A program made the position numbers and the translations under genes. From Axinella damicornis (taxonomy: Eukaryota; Porifera; Demospongiae; Axinellida; Axinellidae), in NCBI GenBank assembly GCA_963931865.1, contig OZ007513.1:10937467-11001466 (forward strand): a stretch of 64,000 nucleotides of DNA, written 5' to 3'. Shown piece after piece: positions 1-11,975 of the stretch (its first letter is position 1; the number at the start of each line of letters is the position of its first letter). The notes beneath the pieces are model-generated. The model was not told the origin of the DNA and did not search any database. It was given only the letters and a program-made list of their open reading frames with translations.

Positions 1-486
1 TTATATTCATGGTATGTGTGCACGGTGTGGGGGAGGGAGGAGGGATCTTATGGAGCCAGTGGAATTCTGTACCCACACACAGTAACTCCCCCATGTTTAT
101 TGAGTTGCACTAGGTTCATATACATACTTAGCGCCAGCAAGAATTCAGGGCAAGTGGAAAAGGCGGATACGGTCGGACGCGGACGCGGACGCGGACACGG
201 ACACGGACACGAACTCATTTTTCAGCCCTTTGCAGTGTAGGACAATGGTTATTCATGCGCTAAAGTTGCTTTCTTAGCCTATTGAACCGCCTTTCATGTT
301 TTCCTCGAGTCAGCAGAGGTCAAAGGCCACGTACATATTTATTGAGCTTCGACTAGCTAGAAGAGCATTTATTTATTGCAGAAACCAAACTCAGGCCTTT
401 TGCCAAAGCATAGGAAGCAGAAATAATATTCCTATACCATCTATGACGATGGCTGATCGAAGCTCGAACTTTCAGCTCACTAAATG

Positions 487-568
487 TAGCCTCGTTCCCA
501 GTCCCACGCCCAGCTTTTCGTCGCTTGCAAGCGACGAAAAACTGGGCGTGGGACTGGGAACGAGGCTA
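487..568. mobile_element. TAGCCTCG-family hairpin MITE, nested
   Basis: An 82-bp, almost perfect hairpin starts TAGCCTCGTTCCCAG and ends CTGGGAACGAGGCTA. Its loop is CGCTTGCAAGCG. The flanks cactaaatg and tattaaata may be a decayed 9-bp target duplication. It is the cleanest short member of a family that recurs about 15 times in this window. Confidence 0.8.
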
Positions 569-735
569 TATTAAATATGCATGTGGCCTTTGACCTCTGC
601 TGACTCGAGGAAAGACATGAAAGGCGGTTCAATAGGCTAAGCAAGCAACTTTAGCGAATGAATAACCATGTTTAGCTTCTGTCCTACACTGTAAAGGGCT
701 GAAAAATGAGTTTCGGTTCGTGTCCGTGTCCCGGG

Positions 736-900
<165 letters not shown>

Positions 901-948
901 TGTCCGCGTCCGACCGTATCCGCGTTTTCCACTTGCCCAAGAAGGGGC

Positions 949-2055
949 CTGAGCTAATTATGCGCACATAATTTGCAGAATAATAGGGACTTACCTGAAT
1001 TGCACATTATTCGCGAATAATCGGCCAGAAAATGGAAATAATTATTAGTGGGCGTGTAGTTTCAGCTACATGGCTCATGGCTGCCTTGTGTGAGTCTGAT
1101 GTGGAGTGCTGTGGCGACCTTTCGTCGCTTTCAAGCTCTGAAACAGGAACAGAGGCTACAGAGCATGAGTCTACCTCCTCCTGTGTGTCTCTGCTAGACC
1201 GCTTACGGAGCCCCAAGCCATCTGAGTTGGCTCGTAAACAAAAAGTCGATCACAATGTCAAAAATATTTTGTGAATAACAGGTTGTTGATGTAAAATAAT
1301 GGGCTTAGTTGTCAAGAATATTCAAATAAAATAATGGGGGAAATTTTGTGAATAACTAGCTCAGGCCTACGGGCCAAGAAGGGCCTCTGGATTGCTCTGA
1401 AATTGAGATCACCATGCAGCCTCTCCGAGGACTATTCTCCACAGATCTCATCTTTATCAACTATATATATAGCTAGCAGGTTCACCATCACTGCATGTCA
1501 TGTAGCCATACCTATAACCAACCTTTAGCATCTCCAAAGCCCACTCCAAATATATTATGGACTCTTCAGTTGCAATACGACTGTTGCTGGGCCTCACTTG
1601 CACGTGCCTTCACCTCACTTGCATGAGTATAGTGGTCATGTAACATACTCACGGGGATTCTGTATGCCAGCCCACTAGCAGACTCTCAGATGATCTTGTA
1701 TCACCATCAAGCTTTGTCTCATGCTCGTGGCTCCATGCCGCAGCTGGCTAGGAGCGATTCAACAAAACGTCTACTTATGTACAAAATTCCACTCAGTCCC
1801 AATCATCAGATTACATACTCTGAAGAAAGGTGCTCTCCATTACCATATAAGGAGGCATGGCAGGGTTAGCATTTGTGTGAGCATTTTGGCCAGCAAGGAG
1901 ATGTGGTTTATGTTATTCATGGTGTATGAGGGAGGGGGTGATCTTCTTGAGCCAGTGGAATTCAGCAACTCTGGGAAGGAAAGTAGACTAGCATACTAGT
2001 TACAATGAACGTATATAGGTCTGTACATTCATTCTACAAGTACATCATTCCTACC
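949..2055. other. No gene recognised
   Basis: Only short frames with no recognisable motif are present. I see no splice-flanked homologous exon and no clear transposon ends. Confidence 0.5.
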
Positions 2056-2146
2056 TTGCCTCATTTTCAGGCCTCCACGCCCAGCTTTTGTCGCTTGCAG
2101 TACGAAAAGCAACGCTAGTTGGGGGTGGAGGCCTGGGAACGAGGCT
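2056..2146. mobile_element. Degenerate TAGCCTCG-family MITE
   Basis: The left end is decayed (TTGCCTCATTTTCAGGCC); the right end is canonical (GGCCTGGGAACGAGGCTA). The inner segment TCGCTTGCAGTACGAAAAGC is the family's typical loop. Confidence 0.6.
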
Positions 2147-3010
2147 AATTCCTGCCTTGTTACCCTACGGTTTACTGTTCTGCAATCCTTACATCTTCTA
2201 TCGCTGAAGGCCATCAGAACCGGTCCAGTTTGTCCGATCATGGCCGGACCACTTTCTGGCCTTTTAGTTAATGTGAATTACGGTATGCCTACCTAGTTCA
2301 TGCAGCCAGCCAAGCCACTGTTGACAGATCTGAAGACCTTAATTGCATACAGACTTATGATTCTAGATCTGACTATATAACTTAGCCAGTAACAGACTGC
2401 AAACCGGTGACAAGTATAGCTATACCAGAGCCCTTCCTGATGAGGGGAAATGATGTTGAAACATTTTTTCCACGCTACGCTATATTCTCAACTACTTCAC
2501 AACCTCGGACGCTGCGCGGCCTCTGACATTGTGGCGCTCCACCCTTGAGGACCTTTGGATGGCCCTGCATGTCTGATTGGTAATTAGAGTTAAGGCAAAG
2601 TTTGTCACCCAAGTTTAATTGTAGCTACACCAGGTGGGAGGCTTGTAGCTTTCATTACTGATGTTTCTTATCCTCCCCACAGGTATTTAGCCTGGTTCCT
2701 TTAATTACAGCAGCTCATACAAAGGTACATTGCTTAATGGGGTCATGTAAATCTGTTTGCTACATGCACATAACTTACTGTATGTGCCACTGATGTGGAG
2801 ACTATAGAGACATGCACTCAGTTTCCCACAATGAAATGATTGGGGGAGCCTGCTACACTTTAAAAATGCCACAGTGCCAAACCTCCTGAAGTTTGTGCTT
2901 TATAGCTATAGCTAATTGCAAGTGATAAAAGCATAGCAGGATGTAGGGATACCAGAACGAAAAAGTAAGGAAACAAGGGAGGGATGATCGAACATATCAG
3001 TGAAGTATAC

Positions 3011-3012
<2 letters not shown>

Positions 3013-3046
<34 letters not shown>

Positions 3047-3056
3047 ATACAGAGAT
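3013..3056. repeat. 44-bp poly(C) tract
   Basis: Uninterrupted C run inside the left arm of the foldback block. Confidence 0.95.
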
Positions 3057-3074
3057 ATTCATATAGAGTCTACG

Positions 3075-3186
3075 TAGCCTCGTTCCCAGGCCGTTCCCAC
3101 CACCAGTATTTCATCACTTCCAGTATGAAATACGGCGCTGGAAGCGATGAATTACTGGCGATGGGAACGGCCTGGGAATGAGGCTA
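3075..3186. mobile_element. TAGCCTCG-family MITE with 9-bp target duplication
   Basis: The element starts TAGCCTCGTTCCCAGG and ends CCTGGGAATGAGGCTA. The flanks are gagtctacg (3066-3074) and gagtctaca (3187-3195), identical at 8 of 9 positions. It is inserted into the foldback block of 2934-3300, so it is younger than that block. Confidence 0.75.
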
Positions 3187-3992
3187 GAGTCTACATGTAT
3201 AAAGAAAAAGATATGTAGGGGGATTGTATACTTCACTGTCATGTTCAATCATCCCTCCCTTGTTTCCTTACTTATAGCCATTCTGGTTTCCATCCCCTTT
3301 ATTACTTGTTAATGATTATTTTAGCAGCAGGCGCATGTTTGAGCTGACATTTGCTGTCACAGAGCAGAAGTCAGGACGTCACAGGCTCCTAGGCAGTTGG
3401 CGTCCTTGTAGCTATATGGACAATACTCAGGTAGCTATTACACTTCCAGCATTGCCTGAGGAATCAGGCCCAGGCACCTCAAGTCAACCCTTCCCTGGAT
3501 GAATGACAAAGTCAGCTCTCGGCCCTGCTGAAGAGTTTAGTACTAGCTAAGTATAGGGACATTCATATAATTATTGTTAAACATACTCGAGTCTTCAGAT
3601 ACTCATAGGCATTCACCCTGCTCACAGTAGCAACATAGCTAAATCATGCATACAGGGACTTACCTCGGTCTTATGAAGTGCTTCGAAGCGCTTTGTTTAC
3701 ATTATTGCATCTTCCCCGCTGTGTTCCTAATTCAGCGATCTTGAGTAATAATTATTACGTATCGTGATCGTTTATGTGCACATAGCGCATGTGAATGAAA
3801 TGGTGGCCCAATTGAAGCCTTATAATATATTTTTTAGTGAGTAGCTTTACACTTGTTTAGTGTACACAATTTTGAGTTCAAAGTTGCTCTATGCATGCAC
3901 ACATAAGAAGAAAATGGTGTCGCTCATGAAGCCATAGTTATCGAGTGGGCGGTTTCAATCGCCTTGTGAGACTTCGAAGTAGCCAAAAAGCG

Positions 3993-4046
3993 ATGGGGTC
4001 GTGCACTGCTCAGTGTAAAATGCTGCTGTTTTGTGCAAACACCGTC
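3993..4046 (+). CDS. Possible exon 1 of tetraspanin TSP1
   Basis: ATG opens MGSCTAQCKMLLFCANTV, followed directly by a GTGAGG donor. This resembles the start of a tetraspanin first membrane segment and ends in phase 0, as does exon 1 of TSP2. A later stretch in the same frame (about 4183-4212, MTLGVFWAR) resembles TSP2 exon 2 (MILGIWAK) but lacks a GT donor after it, and a GAA/AGA run stands where its acceptor should be. Either the 5' end of TSP1 is damaged or the true first exons are elsewhere. This is inference from weak similarity. Confidence 0.3.
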
Positions 4047-4429
4047 GTGAGGGAGTCAGCCAAATTTGAACTAGCCCGTCTGATCGAAGAAAGAAGAAGA
4101 AGAAGAAGAAGAAGAAGAAGAAGAAGAAAACCGATTTTGGCGGTTTGGCAAATTTTTGGCGCGGTACTTTCGCGACGGTTATTCATGACACTGGGAGTCT
4201 TCTGGGCCAGGAAAACACTTGAAGACGAATAGTAAGTTGTCATAAAGGCTTATTTGCAGCCCGTTTTTGAGATTTGGAGAGATTTGGGAAGATTTTTTTG
4301 TATTATGTATGGTAGCTTCTATTGCGTGTCCGTTGTATCCCTACACATAGAGTCTACCGACTCTATGATATAGCTATCATGGTACTCACGTGATGTGTGA
4401 TAATAGGAACGAACTGTCACACTTAGCTT

Positions 4430-5340
4430 GTGCTACCGTTTAACCGCGGCTACCAGGAGTGCGGTCGCCCTTCGGTCAAATAGAGAATTATTAGTTCTGT
4501 ATTCTATGCTCCAGGAAAAGGCTAGAGTTCGATTTCTGCAATTTTCCCCCTACCAGGAGTGTAATTGGAGCGAGCGTGAGCCCCACATAGACGAGTTTGC
4601 TGTGAATTTTCTACATTATTTTATTGACAGTAAAGGCCAGAAGGCCCATTAGTCACAGCAACTAATGCATAAGTGTGTACATAAATGTGATGAGTTGTCC
4701 AGTTTAGCCTTGTAATTGAGCAGACCTATGCTTGTATACAAACAAACCTAACAAATGGTGTATAACTTCTTATCGTTATCGTTCACTGACCACACAAATA
4801 AAAACTTGTCTAGTAAACTAAGATGGAGAAAGGAGTGATATTTACAATATTTAAAGTGATGAGCGTTCCGGTAATTCCTCATACAGTTTACAAGAGAACA
4901 TGAAGTGTGGTTCATCTTCGATTTCTGCATTGTTGCAGGTATTTGTATGGAAAATTCATAGCAAACTCGTCAATGTGGGGCTCGCTCACGCTCGCCCCTT
5001 TGATCTAAATAATTAATTAAATAATCGAACCTCACAGCACGCAGGAAAGGTCTACAGATATTCTGACTATACCGTCGTGAACAGTATCATGCAGTGGCAT
5101 AATAATTGTGCTGAAGCTCACCTCGGTGGTGGACATACAAGCGCTTTTGTCGTGCCGTCAGCCGCCATTGCTCGATCGCTCTCTTCGATGTTGGCTGTCA
5201 GTACAGTCTTATGAGGGCCCCACAAAGATTCTGACCACAGTGGTCGTTCACTGACACTTACAAGCGAAAACCCACCGTGCTAGCGAAATTGTAAGTGCTG
5301 TAATAATTTCGTCATGCGTGTCTTCTCTTGTGTAAAGCAT
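4430..5340. repeat. Interspersed repeat R1, fragmented copies
   Basis: The segments GGCTACCAGGAGTGCGGT (about 4448) and the 5046-5330 stretch (TTCTGACTATACCGTCGTGA, GCCGCCATTGCTCGATCG) match R1 copies at 11.4, 20.3 and 58.8 kb. R1 has no protein-coding capacity that I can recognise. Confidence 0.6.
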
Positions 5341-5484
5341 GAAGGTGCCACGAAAGCCCACCCTGATAAGTGAAAATGAAGGCGAATTTTTTTTTCCGCG
5401 CTTTGCACGGACTGATCAACACTACGCACCTCTGTGCACTGCCTCCAGCAACGTGTCATTGTACAGTGTTATGTATTGGCTCCA

Positions 5485-5510
5485 CCCCCCCCCCCCCCCC
5501 CCCCCCCCCC
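5485..5510. repeat. 26-bp poly(C) tract
   Basis: Uninterrupted C run in the TSP1 upstream region. Confidence 0.95.
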
Positions 5511-5676
5511 TTTCACAAATTCTGCATGTATCAACCCCTGCAGGTATGTGGTTGTAAAGGCTTATAAGTGTACCGTTTCTGAGAGATATTAGCTAGCATA
5601 TATTATTTATGTGTCTGTCGTATCCCTATATAGCTACATCTAGAGTCTACCGACTCTATTATTCTTCTTTTGTTAG

Positions 5677-8600
5677 GTGAATAGCGGGCAGTACTTTGAG
5701 ATTGCCGCAGATGGCTCACCATACAGTTTCATCTCAGACTTGCTCATTGCCATTGGGGTCATTTGGTTTATTCTTGGAACCATCGCGATCGTGGGAGCCT
5801 GTTGTTGCATTCATCTGGAATTTTTGGGTGGTTGTATGTGCCTGGTAAGTGAAGCCATTTGTAGCTACTAAGAATGCATGCACTGGTCACTCACAGCCTT
5901 AATGACTTATCTTGCCATCGATCGCCAAGAGAACATACCCTGCAACCCACTGGGTCCAGGGAAATGTGTTAAGCAATCCTCTGTCCAAATCTGCTACTTT
6001 CTGCCGGTGCTCTTGTTTGTGATTGTGGTTTTACGAAATTCACGGTGGACTCCTACTGTAGTTAGCTACTGTACTGTGGGTGCTTGTAGCCGAAGGTTCT
6101 GCTGCCAAAGTACATTAGAGTTCTTGGGTATAGAATCGGCTCTTTAAGACAGAGGTAGGCAGGTATTAGTGTATGGCCAACTACCTCCTCTGTAATACGT
6201 AGTTCTTGAGAAAAGTATGACCCAGCTTCATTTCTAATTGCACAAGTAATCAAAAACATTTAAAAATGTAACAGGATGTAGGATGGAAACAAGGGAGGGA
6301 TGATCACACAAACAGTGAAGTATACAATCACCCCTACAGATCTTTTTCCATATACGTGTATAATGAAGAAAGATATGTAGGGGGGATTGTATACTTCACT
6401 GTTTGTGTGGTTATTCCCAACCTCACATTCTATATCCAGAAAAGACCTGATTGACTATGCTCTCCCTGAAATTAAGATTCCTCCCTGAAATTAAGATTCC
6501 TCCCTTGTTTCCGTACTTTCTGCCATTCTGGTATCCCTACCATGTTTGAGCTGGAATTGCACATGTTTGAGCTGAATTTGCCATCACAGAGCAGAAGTCA
6601 GTGTCCTCACAGGCAGTAGGTGCCCTTGCTTTGGTATATGGACAACATTGACTCTGGTATTTCCACTGCCAGCATTGACTGAAGAATCAGACCCAAGCAT
6701 CTCAAGTCAACCCTTTTCTGGATGGATACTAAGCCAAGTTTAGCCAACGCTCCCTGTCTGAAGACCATAATATTAGCTAGTAGCAAGTGGTAGCGACATT
6801 TATTTATTGTTGAGTCCTTAAAATAGGCATTCACCCCTCTCACAGAATACATGTAGGGATCAACTGAAATAGAATTTACCTCAGTCTTATGAAGTACAAC
6901 ACAACTAGCCTTGTTCCCAGGCCGTCAGCCGCTTCGTTTTTAGTCGCATACGTGACCTTTGAACCCCCGTCAGATAAGCTGGCAGAAGGCCGGCCTCGTA
7001 CCACTCCTTCGTCATTTACAAGCAAGGTGGACACGGTTATGACGTATACGTGGACACGGTTTATGTAAAATGGCAATGTGCCAGAAGTTCACCGGCTCAT
7101 GGCAGGTTTCCTAGCGAGTTATTGTTGGCTTTTACGCTACCGTGGTGGACCACAGGAGGCCGGCGTCAGGTATGGATCTCCTTGTTGTACGGTTGTAGTA
7201 GCCTAGGTAACAAGCTACAATAGCTTAATAGCATTAGGGCCCCCGGAGGGCAGGCTTCCTTACAAAAAGCAAGAGTTTCCTGGGGTCTAGAAATGCATGC
7301 CAATACCGCACCTCCGTTAGTTGTCAGCAGCCATATTACATTTCCAAGTAAACTTGGCCCTAAAGGCTTGCTCCTGTGTATATATGTATAGCCGCATGGA
7401 CAATTTGCCTGCACATTCACACATTCATGCACATCCACTCATACGCACACTAGTATTCTGTTCTACTTGGTGTAGCAGGGATTTGTGCACTTGGAGGAGG
7501 CATTGCTGCAGTTGTGAAGCAGAATGATGTAAGTGATGTGACTTCTACTTATTAATGGTCTGTATTTTCCATTGGCTATGAGCAAAAATTAGGTCCGTAG
7601 AATCTACATAATTATGGATGAGTTCAAACTCTAAGTTCACCTGCTTGTCAGTGTCAAGTTACATTAATCAATGACTTCAGACGTTGTTCAGTAACATTAT
7701 CTGAACTGTACAACCTAGCTGATCGATGTGCAAGGTACAATGCATGCTGACATGGCTACGTATTGCCAGACCCTTCTGGAGTGTTTGTTTCCCCATATAT
7801 TTCATGTCTGTGCTATCTATTATTACAGAGTCTACTGACTCTTAGTCTAGCTGCTAGACCCTCCTCTCCCCCCGGAAATGAAATAACGGAAACGGGAAGG
7901 GAGAGGAAGGTCTAGCAGAACTTGCACGAAATTGGTTTCGAACTGACCAATCAGCTTGTACTTTCGAAAATCCTGCAAGCGATTACATCATAACTCTGCG
8001 GTTTCGCACGAGAAAAAATTGATACAGATGAGAGCCATTATGGCATTCGTTGAGCAAGCTACTGCACGAATAGACGGTTAAACCAGAAGATATTAAAGAC
8101 ATGCTCGGGTACGGAACAAGGAGCTTGTGATACTGGGAGCTGAAAGCGGAACAAAAGAGAGCAATTCCAAGCGTCCCGCAACGGTTGCTGGTAGAGATCG
8201 CTGAGCTGTCTCTCCACCCGCCGCCGAGCAGGCGCTCTGGTAGTGCGCTAACTGCTTTGTCAGCTGCTGCTTTAGTTGGCAAGGTCACTGCGTAGCATAT
8301 CTGCAAGCTGCAGTTTCTCTGCACAATATTGGGCAATCCCGTTGGAAACGCTACCTACCATGATCTCCAACAGTAACTGTCGTCCCAGCTCCGTGCTACA
8401 CTGTTCTCGCCGGCTTTCCGCCTCCTTGCTCTCAGTTTTTCGTACATACAACCGTAGATTACCTATGATACAACTAGCCTTACTGCGCCTCTGCTTAGTT
8501 CTGTTGTTCACACCAATCAATTAGAAATCGTTAACACAATTAGTACTGTCTATGAAGCATTATGGCTTCATTACATCATGCAACAATAAACCATGCAGGT

Positions 8601-9625
8601 TCTGCTAGACCCTCCTCTCCCTTCCGCGTTTCCGTTATTTCATTTCCGGGGGGAGAGGAGGGTCTAGCAGCTAGACTAACTGACTCTATGTATGACAGTA
8701 GATTTTGTGTAGTGCTCACCATGACCATAATTATCTCCCTCATGAAGCTGGAGGCTGTGTTCCGTGAGAGTTCTAACACCACATTCCAGAACTACAATAT
8801 GGACCCAAGTATCAATGCTACCTGGGACTCCTTCCAGCAGAGGGTATACCTACACTGATGCTATCGTAATTATGTGACCCAGCTCCTTCCAGCAGGTTGT
8901 AAGGCCGTATACCCACTAGCATGACCCCTTCCAGAGCCATGCATACCTATATAATTATGTTGCTAGGCTATATCCATTGAGGTGTTTCAACCCAGCTAGC
9001 TCTTCCTGTGAATATTGATTTGCGTTAGGTCTAGCTACCGTTAGATGGCAAACAACAAAGAACTGCAACGATGATGTAGCTTCACTGTACTGTATACATT
9101 GGTTCCAGTTCTACTGCTGTGCAGTAAACTCATGGAAGGACTACCAGTCCATGCTGGGTGCAGGTGTGGTACCTCAGTCCTGCTGCAACTCCTCCACAGT
9201 CAGCACACAAGAGTGTGCTGCCATCCACAGGAACGTGACAGAAGCCATTGTGGATCAAGAGTACAAGATTAATAACCAGGTATTATAATTATGTGGCTAG
9301 GGTTGTATGCAGCAAATGGTTTATTCATAATTATTCTTCCGCAGGGCTGTGTCAATGCTGTGATTGATGATGTCGAGAATAACCTTCAGATTACTGCAGA
9401 CGTAGCCTTTGCTTTCGGCAGTCTCCTGGTTTGTTACTTGTTAGTAGATATGTATAGGTTCTTCTTAAGTAGCTAAGGCATATACGAATTGAGAATTCTA
9501 TCCTTTTAGCCATTCAATTGCTTTATTTCCTACAGATCCTGGTAGCTCTCTTTCTCTGTACATGTGCTTTCTGCGCATGCACTGCGCACCGGAAACATTG
9601 GACGACCCCTTATGAAAAAATATGA
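5677..9625 (+). CDS. Tetraspanin TSP1, exons 3-8
   Basis: Tetraspanins are four-pass membrane proteins that organise partner proteins in the plasma membrane. Six exons are clear by direct match to TSP2: 5677-5844, 7454-7528, 8748-8843, 9109-9279, 9345-9428 and 9536-9625, all in phase 0 with AG/GT borders and the same order and sizes (56, 25, 32, 57, 28 codons, then 29 plus stop). They encode TM2, TM3, the large extracellular loop and TM4. The loop carries FYCCAVNSW, PQSCC and NQGC, giving the cysteines expected of the family, but the usual CCG is CCA. The cytoplasmic tail ends TTPYEKI. Exons 1-2 are not securely found, and a MULE-like element sits in the intron before the 8748 exon. The gene could be active with an unseen 5' end, or a 5'-damaged copy. 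Confidence 0.8.
6260..6905. repeat. Duplicated block, copy B
   Basis: This matches 2934-3690 in order and orientation: the foldback head (AAACAAGGGAGGGATGATC and its inverse near 6500) and then the GAGCAGAAGTCAG to TCTTATGAAGT segment. It lies in TSP1 intron 3 and lacks the nested MITE and poly(C) of copy A. Confidence 0.7.
7843..8678. mobile_element. Non-autonomous Mutator-like (MULE) element
   Basis: The 836-bp element has ~77-bp terminal inverted repeats, nearly identical, beginning TAGTCTAGCTGCTAGACC. It is flanked by a perfect 9-bp duplication, actgactct, at 7834-7842 and 8679-8687. Long inverted repeats with a 9-bp duplication are typical of Mutator-like elements. The interior has only short frames and no recognisable transposase, so it would depend on an element elsewhere. 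It lies in the TSP1 intron between the 7454 and 8748 exons. Confidence 0.85.
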
Positions 9626-10264
9626 ACTTGTGTGACATGTCAGTGTTGTTTTATAGTTTTGTTCTTGAGTCTAAGCTCCTGAAATTGTTTTAGTTAGTTG
9701 TAGTACTTCAGCACCCATACTAGCTATTGTTATAGCTAATGCTTCTATGTTATAGTTATGATTTCTTGCAGAATCTGCGGGGAAGCATTTTCTAGTTTAC
9801 GTTCATTTTTGTTAGGTTTGTGTATGACCCTGCCTATATATCTGCAAGCTAGCAACCGAAACATCCAACCCGTCCTAAACCTAATTCTACGCTGTTGCTC
9901 TTGTCCTGCTGTTATCTTTATGTCAAGACATCCTGGTATACCCCAGGTTGTGACATTTGGGACAGAGGGTTCCAGCTGATATTGCAGCTCCTGGCTGAAA
10001 CCCAACGGCTTGGGAACTAGACCACGATCTAGTATAAAGATTCAAGATTCATTTTTACGTCACACAGTACAAACTGCAGCTGGCCAAGTTTGGCAAGATA
10101 AAATCTGGGTGGAAGCCTGGGGACAAGGTTATATAAGTCATGCTACTTTCCCTAGGCACATTGTGCATCTCGTAAACTCACAACTGCTCTGTCAACTCGC
10201 AAGGGAGGGCAGGTCATGCCGAAGCCAATTGACCAGATGCTTTAATCTGTAAGTGCCATTAAGT
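9626..10264. other. TSP1 3' flank, no gene recognised
   Basis: AT-rich flank with short unsupported frames. It probably includes the TSP1 3' UTR, but I cannot fix a polyadenylation site. Confidence 0.4.
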
Positions 10265-10372
10265 TATTAGCAAGAGAATTAACTATTAAAAATAGCTAAT
10301 TCTCTTGCAGAATTAACAAATTTATTCATTAAAAAAACGATTATTTTAATGAATAAATTTGTTAATTCTGCA
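10265..10372. repeat. Double AT-rich hairpin
   Basis: Two consecutive hairpins: AGCAAGAGAATTA with TAATTCTCTTGC, then AACAAATTTATTCATTAAAA with its reverse complement around a short loop. This looks like a short foldback element. Confidence 0.7.
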
Positions 10373-11334
10373 ATAGCTACTACGCTAATACAGGCCAATA
10401 ACCATGTACAAACACAAGAGCAAAAGTACAAGCACAAAGACATGACTAGTGTACGAGATAGTTAACTACAGCACGCTTAAAAACTTTTACGGTGTGACAT
10501 GTGCAAATATCTCTAGGCAGACTGTTCCACAAATTAATGGCAGACGGAAAAAATGAGTTATGGTAAAAGTTTGAGTGTGCAAAGGGTAAGGAAAGTGATG
10601 AAGAGTGTACAGAACGAATACGGTTGACAAGCAGTGAAGGTCTGGAAACGGTAGGAAAGTTATGAAAATTTACATGCCCATTCAAAATGCTGTAGAGTTG
10701 ACAAAGCTTTAGGAGTTTGCGCCTTACGGCCAGTGAGGGAATGCCGGCTTGCACAGTGAGATCCTCATACATAGAGTGCTAGGCATACTTTAAGACCAAA
10801 CTTCTGAACACATTCCAGCTTCTCAATGTCCTTCTTCAGATGTGGATCCCATATGCTACACACATATTCCAAGTGAGGGCGGATCAGGGATTGGTACAAG
10901 CGTAAAAGATCGAGTCTGAGGTTCAGAATGGTGGTAGAATTTCCGATAGAGAACTCCAATAAGCTTCCTGGCCTTTGAGCAGATGGCAGAAATGTGGTTC
11001 GACCAGGAAATGTCGGAGGACAGGATGACACCTAGGTACAAGTTTGGTTTCAGTAACATTGTTTATAACATTTCCATTAATCATTAGTGGAACATTTGGT
11101 AGCGTTGGAAGTCTCTTTCTAGAAAAAAGTAGGTGGCAACATATTTCAGGAGATTCAGGAATAGGTAGTTGTCTGTTACCCACTTGAAGATGGCAATAGC
11201 TAATATCATCCTGAACAAGGAGATAGTCGACCGGAGAATGGAGAATCTGGTACAGGGCAATGTTATCAGCATATTTTTCCATTTGATAGCACACATAATA
11301 TTATGTCACATCGTCATTACACTCCTGGTATAGG

Positions 11335-11830
11335 AAAAATTGTGCCGCGTAATGTAATGTAATGTAATATAATATAATATAATGTTTGAGTACTTAGGCT
11401 TGGCCTACAGAGATTCTGACTACACCGCCGTGATCGCTATCATGCACTGACCTGAATGATAAAAGTTGGTGCTGAAACTCACCTTGGTGGTGGAGATATG
11501 AGCGCTTTTGTCTCGCCGTTGGCCGCCATTGCTCGAGCGCTCCATCGACTTCCGGTGGCAGTACCGTTCTTAGGAACGGCACACGAAGATTCTGACCACA
11601 CGGCCGTGATAGCTGTCGTTCACTGACGCTTGCATGCCATAACTCACCGTGCTGGCTAAGTTGTGAGTGCTGTAATAATGACTTGTCTTCCTTTTGGTCG
11701 CCATTGCTCGCGATCGACTGAGCCACGTGGCATGTGCGTTAATTGGAACGAATTGCAATAATTAAGTTTTGCTACGGCGAGGCAATCGCGGGGTTGCAAC
11801 GGCTACCAGGAGTGCGGTTGCCCCTCGATG
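11335..11830 (-). repeat. Interspersed repeat R1 inserted in the LINE
   Basis: It matches 58640-59150 in inverse orientation, including GCAATGGCGGCCAAC-type and CCAGGAGTGC segments and a terminal AT-rich (TAATG/TAATA)n stretch next to TTGTGCCGCG. The microsatellite tail suggests a retroposon (SINE-like), though I could not establish RNA polymerase III boxes. Confidence 0.7.
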
Positions 11831-11894
11831 AAGATCAGAAATAATAAGGGCCCCAGAACAGAGCCCTGAGGGACCCCAGAAACAACTGTAGACT

Positions 11895-11975
11895 GTTTTC
11901 AGTAACATTGTTTATAACATTTCCATTAATCATTAGTGGAACATTTGGTAGCGTTGGAAGTCTCTTTCTAGAAAA
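11895..11975 (-). repeat. 80-bp segment duplicated within the LINE
   Basis: This is nearly identical to 11047-11127 ([20 protein letters not shown] when translated on the minus strand). The 11047 copy is in its expected place after the YAD(N) box; this copy is out of order. Confidence 0.8.

Larger units (their letters stand above)
2934..3690. repeat. Duplicated block, copy A, with inverted-repeat head
   Basis: The first ~360 bp form an inverted repeat (AAACAAGGGAGGGATGAT on the left, ATCATCCCTCCCTTGTTT-like on the right) with a 44-bp C tract in the left arm and a nested MITE. The following ~350 bp (CACAGAGCAGAAGTCAG through CTTATGAAGTGC) match 6543-6895 in the same order. The whole block therefore recurs at 6260-6900. 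On the minus strand both copies carry a short conserved peptide (VDLRCLGLI), but no intact gene. Confidence 0.7.

Noticed and set aside
3945..4232. 95-codon frame with an Arg run as one intact protein
   Set aside because: The Arg run is an AGA microsatellite; the N-terminal part fits a tetraspanin exon with a donor, so the continuous frame is probably accidental.
11394..11758. R1-derived frames (MATKRK...) as a gene first exon
   Set aside because: The same stretch recurs in several repeat copies with different downstream sequence and no long frame.
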